Translations under genes and position numbers: made by a program | Shown here: positions 27,015 through 36,504 of the stretch, piece by piece | Layout of the letters: each line of letters starts with the position of its first letter | Position numbering within the stretch: the first letter of the stretch is position 1 | Source: Thalassocella blandensis | GTDB lineage: Bacteria > Pseudomonadota > Gammaproteobacteria > Pseudomonadales > Cellvibrionaceae | Direction: 5' to 3' | DNA length: 64,000 nt | Assembly (NCBI GenBank): GCA_902141825.1 | Contig: CABFPG010000009.1 | Span: 1-64,000 of the forward strand | The notes under the pieces: generated by a model | Databases searched by the model: none | What the model was told of the DNA's origin: nothing | The model's input: the letters and a program-made list of their open reading frames with translations, nothing else

Positions 27015-28289
27015 GTGAAAGCACTGCTTGAACAAGTTAATCGGCACAAATCGGGGGTCGAAACGGGAATATATTCCGTATGTACGGCCAACCCCTTAGT
27101 CATTGAAGCAGCTATGCTTCACGCACTGAAACATAATGAAACTTTACTGATTGAAGCGACATCCAATCAGGTCAATCAGTACGGTGGGTATACGGGCCTT
27201 ACCCCGAAAGACTTTGCCCAGCTGACTCAAAACCTGGCCGAAAAAGTCGGTTTCCCGCAGGACCGCCTGATTCTAGGCGGGGACCATTTAGGGCCAAATT
27301 GCTGGCAGGACCTCAGTGCAGCAGAGGCGATGGAACGCTCCAAAGTAATGTTTGAAGAATATGTTCGTGCAGGCTTTAAAAAGCTACACCTGGATTGCTC
27401 CATGTCCTGCGCCGATGATCCCACACCACTGGGCGACGCTGAAGTTGCAGCCCGAGCGGCGTTTTTATGTAAAACAGCCGAGTACACGTGGCAAGAGGTC
27501 GGCGGAGAAAAACTGGTGTATATAATTGGAACGGAAGTGCCTGTTCCCGGGGGGGCACAGGATGACAGTGAAGAACTCCTCCCGACCACGGCAGAAGATG
27601 CTCAAACGACGCTGGCTATCCACTATGATGCTTTTCTCAATGCTGGACTGAAAGACGTTTGGCCCAGAATCATTGGCCTGGTGGTACAACCCGGAGTGGA
27701 ATTCGGCTCTCATACCATTACCCACTTCGCACCTGAAAAAGCCAAACAGCTCAGTCGCAGTATCGAACAGCAACCCACCATGTTATTTGAGGCACACTCA
27801 ACAGATTATCAGTCTACTCAGCATTTAAAAGATCTGGTTTCTCACCATTTTGCCATTTTAAAAGTCGGTCCATGGCTGACCTTTGCTTTTAGAGAAGCCT
27901 GCTACGCCTTGGAGCATATAGAGCAGGAATGGATTGATGCTAAACAGCATAGTCATTTGCGTAAAACGCTCATGCATGAAATGTTTGACCAACCGAAATA
28001 CTGGCAAAAATACTATAAAGGAAGTGAGCAGGAAATTTTATTTGATTGCCATTACAGCTTGAGTGACCGTGTTCGATACTACTGGCCAAATGCGAAAGTA
28101 CAACAGGCCTTAAGCACCTTGATCGAGAATCTGGATAACCGACCACCACCATTACCACTGATCAGCCAGTACATGCCTGAACAATATGAAGCGTTACAAG
28201 CCGGAGACATCGCATATTCCGCGCGCGCGCTGATTTTTCATAAAATATCCACCGTACTATCTCGATATAGCTTTGCATGCACTGCATAA
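27015..28289 (+). CDS. agaZ: D-tagatose-bisphosphate aldolase, class II, non-catalytic subunit type (KbaZ/AgaZ)
   Basis: 424 residues, full length for the GatZ/KbaZ family. It has GIYSVCTANPLVIEAA, LIEATSNQVNQYGGYTG, ILGGDHLGPNCW, KLHLDCSMSC and YIIGTEVPVPGGA. It acts in the last step of GalNAc/galactosamine or galactitol breakdown, supporting cleavage of tagatose-1,6-bisphosphate. In Shewanella-type GalNAc clusters AgaZ occurs without a neighbouring AgaY, as here. The GTG start has TGGAGG five bases upstream. It is the first gene of the rightward operon agaZ-agaS-kinase. Confidence 0.93.
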   Translation: MKALLEQVNRHKSGVETGIYSVCTANPLVIEAAMLHALKHNETLLIEATSNQVNQYGGYTGLTPKDFAQLTQNLAEKVGFPQDRLILGGDHLGPNCWQDLSAAEAMERSKVMFEEYVRAGFKKLHLDCSMSCADDPTPLGDAEVAARAAFLCKTAEYTWQEVGGEKLVYIIGTEVPVPGGAQDDSEELLPTTAEDAQTTLAIHYDAFLNAGLKDVWPRIIGLVVQPGVEFGSHTITHFAPEKAKQLSRSIEQQPTMLFEAHSTDYQSTQHLKDLVSHHFAILKVGPWLTFAFREACYALEHIEQEWIDAKQHSHLRKTLMHEMFDQPKYWQKYYKGSEQEILFDCHYSLSDRVRYYWPNAKVQQALSTLIENLDNRPPPLPLISQYMPEQYEALQAGDIAYSARALIFHKISTVLSRYSFACTA

Positions 28290-28318
28290 GCATCGACTCT
28301 GGAGCACAAGCAGCGAAT

Positions 28319-29548
28319 ATGAATTTCCTAAATTACTCAGAACAAATACTAAAAGACAAAGATGCCTATTGGACAGCAAAAGAAATCTGTCAACAACCTC
28401 AATGCTGGGAAGCCGTGACGCAACAGGTGCTAAGCGATGAAAAGCTTTCCGCCTTTTTACAGGGCGCGTTAGCAACTCCAGGGTTGCGTATTATTCTCAC
28501 GGGAGCCGGCACTTCTGCATTTGCAGGGCAATGTTTAACACCGGTGTTACAATCCCTATTGCACACCCACGTTGAAGCCATTCCAACAACGGACCTGGTA
28601 TCTAATCCATCGCAGTATTTTCAGCGAAAGACGCCGACACTCATCGTCTCGTTCGCCCGCTCCGGGAACAGCCCCGAAAGTGTAGCTACAGTGGACATTG
28701 CCGAACAATGTGTGGAGCAATGTTTTCAACTGGCCATTACCTGCAATAAAGAAGGTGAACTTTATAAGCGATGCACCGGAGAGAAACGTTTTGCGCTAAA
28801 TCTTCCAGACGAAACCAATGACGTTGGCTTTGCCATGACATCCAGCTTTTCGTCGATGATGTTAAGTGCTCTAATCGCATTTATGAATGCGCATTCTCAG
28901 TCTGCGAAATCTGCCACAACCAACACAGCAGAAAGTATTGCTGGAGCCGTGTCGCAAATCACCGCCAGCACTCAGGCACTGATCGAACAGGCTAGTTCAC
29001 AACTTTCCGTGCTAGCTGAAAAACGCTATAGCCGGATTGTATATTTGGGTAGCGGTACATTCAGAGGTTTAGCCCAGGAATCTGCATTAAAAATGTTAGA
29101 GCTCGCTGACGGCAACGTTATCAGCTTTTTTGATTCTCCGCTGGGTTTCAGGCATGGCCCCAAAGCCATCGTCAACAACGAAACGCTGGTCATCATTTTC
29201 CTCTCAAATGATCCGTACACCAGACAGTACGATTTGGATTTAGTGAAAGAATTACGCCTGGACAATGAAGCCGGGGATATTGTGGTGATTGATGCACAGG
29301 TTAAACCAACGCAGTTGCATTCCAATCCCCACACCATAGCACTGACGCAAGCGTCTGATCTGGCGGATCATTATTTACTATTCCCGTATGTAGTCTGCGC
29401 CCAAATACTGGCATTGCACAGCTCCATCGCGCTTGGAAACACACCGGACAACCCCAGTTCGTCCGGCACCATTAATCGGGTGGTGAAAGGTGTTAACATC
29501 TATCCCCTCACACTTGAAAGCCCTTCAACTGAACATGGAAATATATAA
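28319..29548 (+). CDS. agaS: AgaS-type SIS-domain sugar-phosphate isomerase/deaminase
   Basis: About 409 residues with two SIS domains (about 30-190 and 210-370). Visible features are ILTGAGTSAFAG, SFARSGNSPESV, MTSSFSSMM, YLGSGTFRGLAQESALKMLELADG and FFDSPLGFRHGPKA. AgaS converts galactosamine-6-phosphate to tagatose-6-phosphate and ammonia. The frame opens at 28277, inside agaZ, but the ATG at 28319 (MNFLNYSEQ) fits the family's usual start. The stop TAA shares one base with the kinase ATG. Confidence 0.92.
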   Translation: MNFLNYSEQILKDKDAYWTAKEICQQPQCWEAVTQQVLSDEKLSAFLQGALATPGLRIILTGAGTSAFAGQCLTPVLQSLLHTHVEAIPTTDLVSNPSQYFQRKTPTLIVSFARSGNSPESVATVDIAEQCVEQCFQLAITCNKEGELYKRCTGEKRFALNLPDETNDVGFAMTSSFSSMMLSALIAFMNAHSQSAKSATTNTAESIAGAVSQITASTQALIEQASSQLSVLAEKRYSRIVYLGSGTFRGLAQESALKMLELADGNVISFFDSPLGFRHGPKAIVNNETLVIIFLSNDPYTRQYDLDLVKELRLDNEAGDIVVIDAQVKPTQLHSNPHTIALTQASDLADHYLLFPYVVCAQILALHSSIALGNTPDNPSSSGTINRVVKGVNIYPLTLESPSTEHGNI

Positions 29549-30525
29549 TGTATCTAGGTGTTGATGGCGGAGGCACAAAAACCGCTTTTACACTGGTAAG
29601 TGATACCGGTGCCATCGCAGGCCATTATGTAGATTCAACCTGTTATCACATTGATGTAGGTATGAACACGGCGCGAGATATTATTCACCGAGGCATTGCC
29701 GAAGTTTTCAACCAGGCCTCGATCGATAAAAGCGCCCTCACCTACGCATTTTTCGGGCTACCTGCATTTGGCGAAGACAGCTCTACCATTCAAGCGCTGC
29801 AAGCGTTGCCTCTTGGCGCGCTCGATGCCGGTCAATACAGCTGCGACAATGACATGGTAAACGGTTGGGCTGCAGGCTTTGGTGGTAAGGACGGCATCAA
29901 TATTGTTGCCGGCACCGGCTCCATCGCCTACGGCAAACGCAAGACGCTGTCTGCCAGAAGCGGAGGTTGGGGAGATCTTTTTGGAGATGAAGGTTCCGCA
30001 TATTGGATCGGTCGCCAGGGATTGCAAGCGTTCAGTAAAATGAGCGATCACCGTCAACCTAAAAGCAGACTCTACACACTGGTCAAAGAATTTTTTAGCG
30101 TTGAAGAAGACCTGGAAATTTCTGGTATTGTACTGAATCAATGGCAGGGCCAGCGATCCAAAATTGCTGAGTTATCCAAAGTTGTGCATGCTGCCGCCCT
30201 GCAAGATGACGCCATCGCCAAACAGATACTTTCTGATGCCGGACAAGAACTGGCCAACATTGTCGCAGCTTGCTGCGATCGTCTGGCATACTCACCAGCA
30301 GAAAAAGTCAGTATTTCGTATTCTGGTGGTGTGTTTCGCGCAGAAAATCTAGTGTTTAACGCTTTCAGAAAAACCTTGCAGGAATTAATTCCGCATCACG
30401 ATATTTGCCCGCCGATGTATTCACCGGATGTGGGCGCAGCGATTTATGCCAGCTTGCTAAATGGCACAGAGATATCTGAAAAATCCCTGATAAACTTACG
30501 CATCCCGCATACATCTCAAGCCTAA
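29548..30525 (+). CDS. BadF/BadG-type N-acetylhexosamine kinase
   Basis: 325 residues of the ASKHA fold. It has MYLGVDGGGTKTAF (phosphate 1), NDMVNGWAAGFGGKDGINIVAGTGSIAYG and SGGWGDLFGDEGSAYWIGRQG. The C-terminal half has VSISYSGGVF. Such kinases phosphorylate GlcNAc, GalNAc or glucosamine at O6. Overlap with agaS by one base puts it in the aga operon, so GalNAc or galactosamine kinase is the best guess. Confidence 0.88.
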   Translation: MYLGVDGGGTKTAFTLVSDTGAIAGHYVDSTCYHIDVGMNTARDIIHRGIAEVFNQASIDKSALTYAFFGLPAFGEDSSTIQALQALPLGALDAGQYSCDNDMVNGWAAGFGGKDGINIVAGTGSIAYGKRKTLSARSGGWGDLFGDEGSAYWIGRQGLQAFSKMSDHRQPKSRLYTLVKEFFSVEEDLEISGIVLNQWQGQRSKIAELSKVVHAAALQDDAIAKQILSDAGQELANIVAACCDRLAYSPAEKVSISYSGGVFRAENLVFNAFRKTLQELIPHHDICPPMYSPDVGAAIYASLLNGTEISEKSLINLRIPHTSQA

Positions 30526-30542
30526 GATCTTGGTTTATGATA

Positions 30543-30576
30543 TTCATCAGACCGGTTTTTACAGCCGGCCTGATTT
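30543..30576 (+). terminator. terminator of the aga operon
   Basis: An imperfect stem (tcagaccgg with ccggcctga) ends in ATTTTGT, 20 bases after the kinase stop. Confidence 0.65.
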
Positions 30577-30651
30577 TGTATCCATCCGTGATGCGACTGG
30601 CTTCGAATGTGAAACGCTAATCTTGCAGCGCAATGGTCAGGCCTATGACGA

Positions 30652-31026
30652 CTAGCTAAACTGCCCCAAATAGATTTTCATATAGGGGTAATTGCCGCCA
30701 ATGACCGGCGCATTGTTAGTCACACAACCAATAGCCGCGCGATGTCCTACGCCAACCCCTCCGTGAACATGCGGGTTAGACATTACGTTAGCACCAAAGG
30801 CCGTACTCGCGGCAGCATTGCCCACGTTATTTGCCGGATTCGACCACGCACCGGGCGCACGAACGGTTTGACCTGGCCATTGTTGCGGTCTGAAATTCAC
30901 CGAAATCGCATTGAGCGCTGTAATACAATCATCCCAAATGGAAGCCGTGCGTGTCACGCCGCCATGGACGATGTAACTCTTCGTGGTGGCACCATATTCA
31001 TAAACAGCTAGTCGAGTAAGTGGCAT
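30652..31026 (-). CDS. hypothetical protein (about 124 aa)
   Basis: I do not recognise a family. The protein is rich in Asn, Ala, Gly and Val, has few charged residues, and contains a His/Gly segment (PHVHGGVGVGHRA) in the C-terminal half. There is no signal peptide or membrane helix. The composition suggests a secreted or structural protein, but there is no direct evidence. The ATG at 31026 has GGAG six bases upstream; in-frame starts at 31038 (ATG) and 31044 (GTG) are also possible. It is isolated and convergent with the aga operon. Confidence 0.5.
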   Translation of the reverse strand: MPLTRLAVYEYGATTKSYIVHGGVTRTASIWDDCITALNAISVNFRPQQWPGQTVRAPGAWSNPANNVGNAAASTAFGANVMSNPHVHGGVGVGHRAAIGCVTNNAPVIGGNYPYMKIYLGQFS

Positions 31027-31044
31027 TTTGAACTCCATACTCAC

Positions 31045-31472
31045 AAATAATGTGAGACAAATGACTGAAATTAGACGATATATTTTTTTGGTTCTACATG
31101 GCCTAAATTATCATTGTCCAATATGAATATTCCCGAAAAATTTCTGAAGTTTTTAACAAGAACCAACAACGCGTGACAAAAGGAAGTGTTCAGCTCTTCT
31201 TTCTCATAAAAGCTCAATTCATTTTAATATGCTGCGAAGTGTCAACTTTAAACTTTTTGTTATGTAAGCCATGTAAAAACTCAAGCCATAGCGGTGTGTA
31301 AAGTCAATAATGGAAAAATAGGATAGGAAATAAAGCAAAAAGAAAAGATCTAAAATGGAAAAACTATGCTACAGAAACAACATACGCTCCTGTAGCATTT
31401 ATACTGGGCTACGACTTTATAGCTACGACTTTATAGCTACGACTTTATGACTACGACTTTATAGCTACGAAC
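31045..31472. other. intergenic region with hairpin and tandem repeat
   Basis: No gene was found. A 9-bp hairpin (ATGCTACAG / CTGTAGCAT, about 31368-31400) and four copies of a 14-bp repeat (31408-31463) lie just past the stop of the TPR gene. Confidence 0.5.
31408..31463. repeat. 14-bp tandem repeat, four copies
   Basis: Unit GCTACGACTTTATA; copies start at 31408, 31422, 31436 and 31450, with two substitutions around the third/fourth junction. It is non-coding, right after the stop of the 31473 gene. Confidence 0.85.
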
Positions 31473-32657
31473 TCAGTTCATCTTCTCCCAGTTTGCAAAT
31501 GCCTGGGATTTAACAAACTCCTCATAAAGCGCATCGTCCTGGAAATTATCTCGGGTAAATGAATATCCAAATCTCTCGACTAACTGATCAAATATTCTAA
31601 TCGCATCTTCGAACCTTCCCACATTAATGTAACCGGACGACAAGGAAAAATAAGGATCAGCAAAGTCAGGTTCCATCATTATCGCTTTATTTGCATGAAG
31701 CTCTAGCTTTTTAAAATCATTACTAACAAGATAGACATTTGCTCGCAGTAGTTCCAACATCGCATCCGCACCAAATCTCGATTCAATGGCATCCACAGAC
31801 GCCAGCACCTGTTTCCAATCTTTTTGATAGAAATAGTAGTCAATCAACATAAAGGCTGCCGAGGGTTCATCACTATAATGCTTTGCTAAAATACCAAGTA
31901 ACTTTTTATACTTCTCTTCATCGTTGGTACGACTCGCAACAGTTATTCCGATGATAATCATGATCCGCTTGTTTCGGATATGAGAGGGTAATTTGAAATA
32001 CGCTTGATATGCTGTGTCATATTGATGACTGCGAAAATATTCTATCAACGATTGAATTTTGCTAAACACCTCTTTATCGATTTGTTGAACTCCCAGCAAT
32101 TTTTTCAAAAAGTTTGGGTCAGGATCGATCATTAACTTAGCTAGCGAACCGATGGTATCACTCATTAGTTGCCCGGCTGCCAATTGATACCAATCAACTG
32201 CCTGATATTGCTTTTTAGAATTCCGACGCGTGATGAATTCTATGTAATCAAAACCAGAATCCCCCAGGTTTAACCTGACTAATATCCTGTCACGGCCCTC
32301 TCGTCGAACAATGCGAAGAAATTTTGCTTGCCCATTGGTGGATTGAACCGTGTTGATCATCTGTTTACACGCGTTATCAGATTTAGACATAAATCCGGTT
32401 ACGAATCCTTTTTGCTGACCAGCATCGTCAGTCATTTTTTTGGCAGCCATCTGTGCCAGAGCTTTGAAATTTATCGCCTCACAATATGCTGATGGGTCCC
32501 TTTCATTTATCGAAGTGACAATTTTATCTGCAAGCGCCTCCAATGTCGTAAGAGTATTTTTATTTTCCGCTGCGACTACCCCGCTGACCATCAATCCCCA
32601 AATAGTCACCAGACAAAAACACGCAATACTCCGTTTATTCGAACCCATTTTTTTCAT
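31473..32657 (-). CDS. exported TPR-containing hypothetical protein
   Basis: 394 residues. The signal peptide ends around VVAAE (about 30). Residues about 35-165 form an uncharacterised domain with YCEAIN and a beta-rich stretch (RILVRLNLGDSGFDYIEF). The C-terminal half (about 200-390) has TPR-like helical pairs, the clearest being ANKAIMMEPDFADPYFSLSSGYINVGRFEDAIRIF-type repeats. It is probably a periplasmic scaffold protein. No operon partner. Confidence 0.7.
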   Translation of the reverse strand: MKKMGSNKRSIACFCLVTIWGLMVSGVVAAENKNTLTTLEALADKIVTSINERDPSAYCEAINFKALAQMAAKKMTDDAGQQKGFVTGFMSKSDNACKQMINTVQSTNGQAKFLRIVRREGRDRILVRLNLGDSGFDYIEFITRRNSKKQYQAVDWYQLAAGQLMSDTIGSLAKLMIDPDPNFLKKLLGVQQIDKEVFSKIQSLIEYFRSHQYDTAYQAYFKLPSHIRNKRIMIIIGITVASRTNDEEKYKKLLGILAKHYSDEPSAAFMLIDYYFYQKDWKQVLASVDAIESRFGADAMLELLRANVYLVSNDFKKLELHANKAIMMEPDFADPYFSLSSGYINVGRFEDAIRIFDQLVERFGYSFTRDNFQDDALYEEFVKSQAFANWEKMN

Positions 32658-32749
32658 CTTATTGCCTACCCTTTCACAAGCTTGTTCATTTTGATTACAT
32701 TCAGTTTAGCGGATATTGTGCTGTTTGCTGAACTAGATGCACATTTATT

Positions 32750-33307
32750 CTACTTTGACCGAATATATTTAAGCACTACAGCACCAGAGCTAAAGCTTTT
32801 CGTATGTATAAGAGTCAATGGAAGATTATTTCGCAATGCTGATGACTCAAATAGACGCGGTCCCTGACCAGAAAGTATGGGATGTACCACAAAATGATAT
32901 TCGTCTATCAAATCATACGCGGATAGCTGTGAAGCAATACTCAGGCTACCAATAGTGATATTTTTCCCCTCCTTCCATTTTAGGGCCGTTACGATGCCTG
33001 CAACATCACCATTAAAAACCTGTAGTTTCTTCTTGGAAGCAGCTTTGAGCGTTTTTGAAAACACTGAAATATTCAAAGAGTTAAACACCTGTGCGAACTC
33101 ATTGGTTGCTTCATCTTCATTAAGGTTTTTGGCGATATCCGGCCAGTAAGGGACCATAAGTTCAAAGGTCTTTCTCCCAAAAACTATATCACTTGAATCT
33201 CGCAGCAAAGCGGTAAAATAATTGTGGAGTTCAGCATCTGCAACCATATTTTCGTGCCCGCAATATCCGTCTGCAGTAATATTAATTCCAAGCACAACTT
33301 TTCTCAT
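32750..33307 (-). CDS. RibD C-terminal / dihydrofolate reductase-like protein
   Basis: 185 residues of the DHFR-like fold used by RibD_C proteins. It has VVLGINITADGYC, IVFGRKTFELM, ITIGSLSIASQL (pyrophosphate-binding position) and DEYHFVVHPILSGQGPRLFE. It is a probable NADPH-dependent reductase of unknown substrate. The ATG at 33307 is preferred (GCGAGAG upstream, family-typical MRKVVLG) over one five codons earlier. Confidence 0.85.
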   Translation of the reverse strand: MRKVVLGINITADGYCGHENMVADAELHNYFTALLRDSSDIVFGRKTFELMVPYWPDIAKNLNEDEATNEFAQVFNSLNISVFSKTLKAASKKKLQVFNGDVAGIVTALKWKEGKNITIGSLSIASQLSAYDLIDEYHFVVHPILSGQGPRLFESSALRNNLPLTLIHTKSFSSGAVVLKYIRSK

Positions 33308-34312
33308 AGAATACTCTCGCAAGTGTTGATACAGCTTGAATGGATCGTCATATTAGTTGTAACACAACAGGTAGTGCGCGGGAACAATGTTCATCAGCAT
33401 GACATGTTTTTATGTTTCTCAGCTTCTGAAGATTTATTCGTTATTCGTAACATCTGTTCATAATGAATCTGTTTTTTCATAAACCACTGCATTTTTTATC
33501 TGCCTCTTGTCATGCAATGGGTTTTATTACCTGTCATATTTTTCTCTGGAATTTTCTCTGAAATTTCCTTTTGCTTCCTCATTTTACAGATCAATTTTTT
33601 TCATTGATTATTTTTCCTATTTGGTTTTTATTTTTATACATGGTGCTTTTTGGTTTTTCTCCGATATCTTTTTCCTTAGCTCTTTTTACTATCTCTTTTT
33701 GCTATCTTTTTTGCTATCTTTTTTTACCACCCTCTTATTACAAACTCTTTATCTACCCTTTTAATTACCTTTTTAATCATCTATTCAACTGGCTTTTGCA
33801 TTACTCTTTTTTCCGTTTCAATACTGATCTGCTTCCCAAGACTGAGTTGATTTTCAATGCCGGGTTGCTATTTACTCAAACACCAGTTGCTATTTTTTAT
33901 GCCATTTTTAGCTGCGTTTTGCATGTTTCTTAAATGGCTTGCTGTCTATTCGGAAATCAAAGGACGCCATTTCTCATAATTATTCTATGCGTGCATTTTT
34001 GTTTGCACTTCTCTGTTTTTCTTTCCAGTCGTCTAACTCATCTTTATTCGTATGCAGTACTACACTCACTTTTTAATTTCCAAACTTATATCACTTTAGT
34101 GAACTTTTTTTGAGAGGACTTCTGATTTGTTCGTTAATTTGTAGACGCCGTCAGGTGTATGAATTCATCTGCAATTACATCAACACATGTTAATTGTCGA
34201 TGTAGATCATTTTTTATCTACACAAAACATTTAACCAGGTGACGATTGTTAATACCCACGATTAAAAAGGACTTGCAATTGCCCTTACTTAAAATCTTTC
34301 AACGAGGCATGT
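33308..34312. other. 1 kb non-coding region with strong T-strand bias
   Basis: Between about 33480 and 34080 the plus strand is extremely T-rich with many TTTTT and CTTTTT runs. ORFs there encode only Phe/Leu/Tyr-rich strings that reflect composition, so I do not call a gene. AACGAGG before the protease ATG is its ribosome-binding site. Confidence 0.55.
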
Positions 34313-36448
34313 ATGAAAATAAATCAATACGCTAAATTGATGTCGGCATTTTGCTTAGCCGTATCTTTAAGCGGCCCAGCATTTTCCGGTAACTCAAAGC
34401 CCATTTCTTTTGACCCAACCTTAGAGCTGCAACCCAATACGCAATTTACTTTGCCCTCATTGGACAACAAAGCATTGTTAGCACGCGACGAAAAAACAGT
34501 TGCGTCGGACGGAGCAACGCTTCCCTATATTCGTTATGCGGAACCTCGCGCCGTATCGCTTATCCCTTCATCAAAAGAATGGCAAAGCGTGCCTTCGCTG
34601 AAGTCCGCTTCAGGTGAAAGCATGATGGTGTGGCGCAAGACTATTGTTTCGCCAGGCGCTCTGTCATTAAACTTGGGATTCAGCAAATTCCACATGCCAA
34701 AAGGCGGCGCACTTCACATCTACTCACCCGATAAAAAACAAGTACTGCGCCCATTCACAGATTTGGACAATGAAGAGCACATGCAGTTGTGGACGCCAAT
34801 CATGAGCGGCCAAAGTTTAGTGCTGGAACTGAATATTCCAATGAGCCGACTTCATGAGCTGGAGCTTGAATTGAGTTCTGTTAACCACGGTTATATTGGA
34901 AGCTCTGTTGAAAGCATTGCCAAAAATGTCCAGGCAAAGTCTGGTTCATGTAATGTCGACGTGGTATGTCCTCAAGGTGACGGCTGGAGAGACCAAATTC
35001 GTTCTGCGGCAGCCTATAGCACCGGTGGCGGACTTTTCTGTAGCGGTAGTGCAATCAACAATACAGCAAATGATGGTCGTGCCTATTTCTTAACAGCTGA
35101 TCACTGTGGAATCAATGCAGGCAACTCTGCGTCCATGGTTGTTTACTGGAATTTTGAAAACAGTGTGTGTCGCACACCTGGCAGCAGTGAGAGCGGTGGC
35201 AGTGGTGATGGCACGCTCAACCAATTCAATACCGGTGCCGTTTTCCGTGCAGGTTACGGTCCTTCCGATTTCACACTGGTTGAATTGGATGACCCTATTG
35301 ATCCTTCATTTAACGTTTATTTGGCCGGCTGGGATTCAACAGCAAATATCCCAAGCTCTGCAGTAGCCATCCATCACCCCAATGTCGACGAGAAGCGCAT
35401 TAGCTTTGAGAACGACCCACTTTCCATCAGCGGCTGGTCTGGATCGACAGGTACTCACCTGGAAGTTAGTGATTGGGATGTAGGAACAACAGAGCCCGGT
35501 TCCTCTGGTTCACCGTTGTTCAACCAGGATCAGCGTATCGTTGGTCAGCTTACTGGTGGCGCTGCAGCATGTGGCAATGATTCCTACGATGTATTCGGCT
35601 GGTTAAATGTTTCCTGGACAGGTGGCGGTAGCGCAAATTCACGTTTGAGCGATTGGCTGGATATTGCAGGGACTGGCGAACGTGTTATCGATGGTATGGA
35701 CGCGATTGTTGGGCCCACGCCAGAACCCACACCTACTCCCACACCAATCCCAGTTGTAGAACTTGAGAATGGCGTACCTGTCAGTGATTTAGACGGATCA
35801 GAAGGCAGCGAGAGACATTTCGTTTTTGAAGTTCCAGCAAGCTCAAGCAGCACTGTATTTGAGATGAGCGGTGGAACAGGTGACGCTGACTTGTATGTTA
35901 AGTTCGGTTCACTGCCAACAACGTCCAGTTACGATTGTCGTCCTTACACAGTTGGCAATGATGAAGTGTGTGACTACACCAACCCTGAAGAGGGAAGTTA
36001 CTACGCCGTAATTCGTGCGTACTCGGCTTACACCGGAACCACTCTAGTAGCGAGCTATGAAACAGGCAGCTCAAGTTCTAGTAGTTCTTCTAGCAGCTCT
36101 TCAAGCAGTTCTTCAAGCAGCTCATCTTCATCTAGCAGCTCCAGCTCTTCAAGTAGCAGCTCTAGCTCATCTTCCTCCAGCAGCTCAAGCTCGAGTAGTT
36201 CTTCTAGCAGCTCCTCAAGCAGCTCCTCAAGCAGTTCTTCAAGCAGCTCAAGTTCTGGTGGTATTTGTGCAGGCATACCTGCGTTTGCTCAAGGTACATC
36301 TTACTCATTCGGAGATAAGGTGACCAATGTCGGCAAACTATTCAAGTGTACAGGTCTACCCGCTTTGTGTTCACGCGGCAACGCTTTTGAACCCGGTGTC
36401 GGCTTCCTCTCCGTGTTTGCATGGAGAAACCAAGGCATGTGTAACTAA
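34313..36448 (+). CDS. secreted trypsin-like (lysyl endopeptidase-type) serine protease with PPC and CBM73-like modules
   Basis: 711 residues. After the signal peptide comes a propeptide-like region (about 30-215). The S1 chymotrypsin fold (about 220-455) has the triad TADHC (His264), SDFTLVEL (Asp319) and GSSGSP (Ser398), arranged as in bacterial lysyl/arginyl endopeptidases. A Thr-Pro linker, a PPC domain (about 480-585), a run of about 60 Ser residues and a CBM73-like chitin-binding module (about 655-711) follow. It probably degrades protein embedded in chitin, exposing polymer for the chitinases encoded nearby. It is exported, likely by type II secretion. Confidence 0.88.
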   Translation: MKINQYAKLMSAFCLAVSLSGPAFSGNSKPISFDPTLELQPNTQFTLPSLDNKALLARDEKTVASDGATLPYIRYAEPRAVSLIPSSKEWQSVPSLKSASGESMMVWRKTIVSPGALSLNLGFSKFHMPKGGALHIYSPDKKQVLRPFTDLDNEEHMQLWTPIMSGQSLVLELNIPMSRLHELELELSSVNHGYIGSSVESIAKNVQAKSGSCNVDVVCPQGDGWRDQIRSAAAYSTGGGLFCSGSAINNTANDGRAYFLTADHCGINAGNSASMVVYWNFENSVCRTPGSSESGGSGDGTLNQFNTGAVFRAGYGPSDFTLVELDDPIDPSFNVYLAGWDSTANIPSSAVAIHHPNVDEKRISFENDPLSISGWSGSTGTHLEVSDWDVGTTEPGSSGSPLFNQDQRIVGQLTGGAAACGNDSYDVFGWLNVSWTGGGSANSRLSDWLDIAGTGERVIDGMDAIVGPTPEPTPTPTPIPVVELENGVPVSDLDGSEGSERHFVFEVPASSSSTVFEMSGGTGDADLYVKFGSLPTTSSYDCRPYTVGNDEVCDYTNPEEGSYYAVIRAYSAYTGTTLVASYETGSSSSSSSSSSSSSSSSSSSSSSSSSSSSSSSSSSSSSSSSSSSSSSSSSSSSSSSSSSSSSSSGGICAGIPAFAQGTSYSFGDKVTNVGKLFKCTGLPALCSRGNAFEPGVGFLSVFAWRNQGMCN

Positions 36449-36460
36449 GCGTTAAACTCA

Positions 36461-36486
36461 TCGCCAGGCTTTCGCCTGGCGATTTC
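36461..36486 (+). terminator. terminator of the protease gene
   Basis: A short perfect stem (tcgccagg with cctggcga, 36461-36482) and TTT lie 12 bases after the stop. It may also serve the convergent oxidoreductase gene. Confidence 0.65.
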
Positions 36487-36504
36487 TAACTAATCCCTTT
36501 TCTT

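Noticed and set aside
33571-33933. 120-codon ORF with hydrophobic protein
   Set aside because: The protein is almost all Phe, Leu, Tyr and Ser and reflects the T-rich strand; there is no ribosome-binding site and overlapping frames look the same.
36055-36276. Antisense ORF of Glu/Leu repeats (coiled-coil-like)
   Set aside because: It is the reverse strand of the polyserine linker codons of the protease; the same artefact appears opposite the other linkers.
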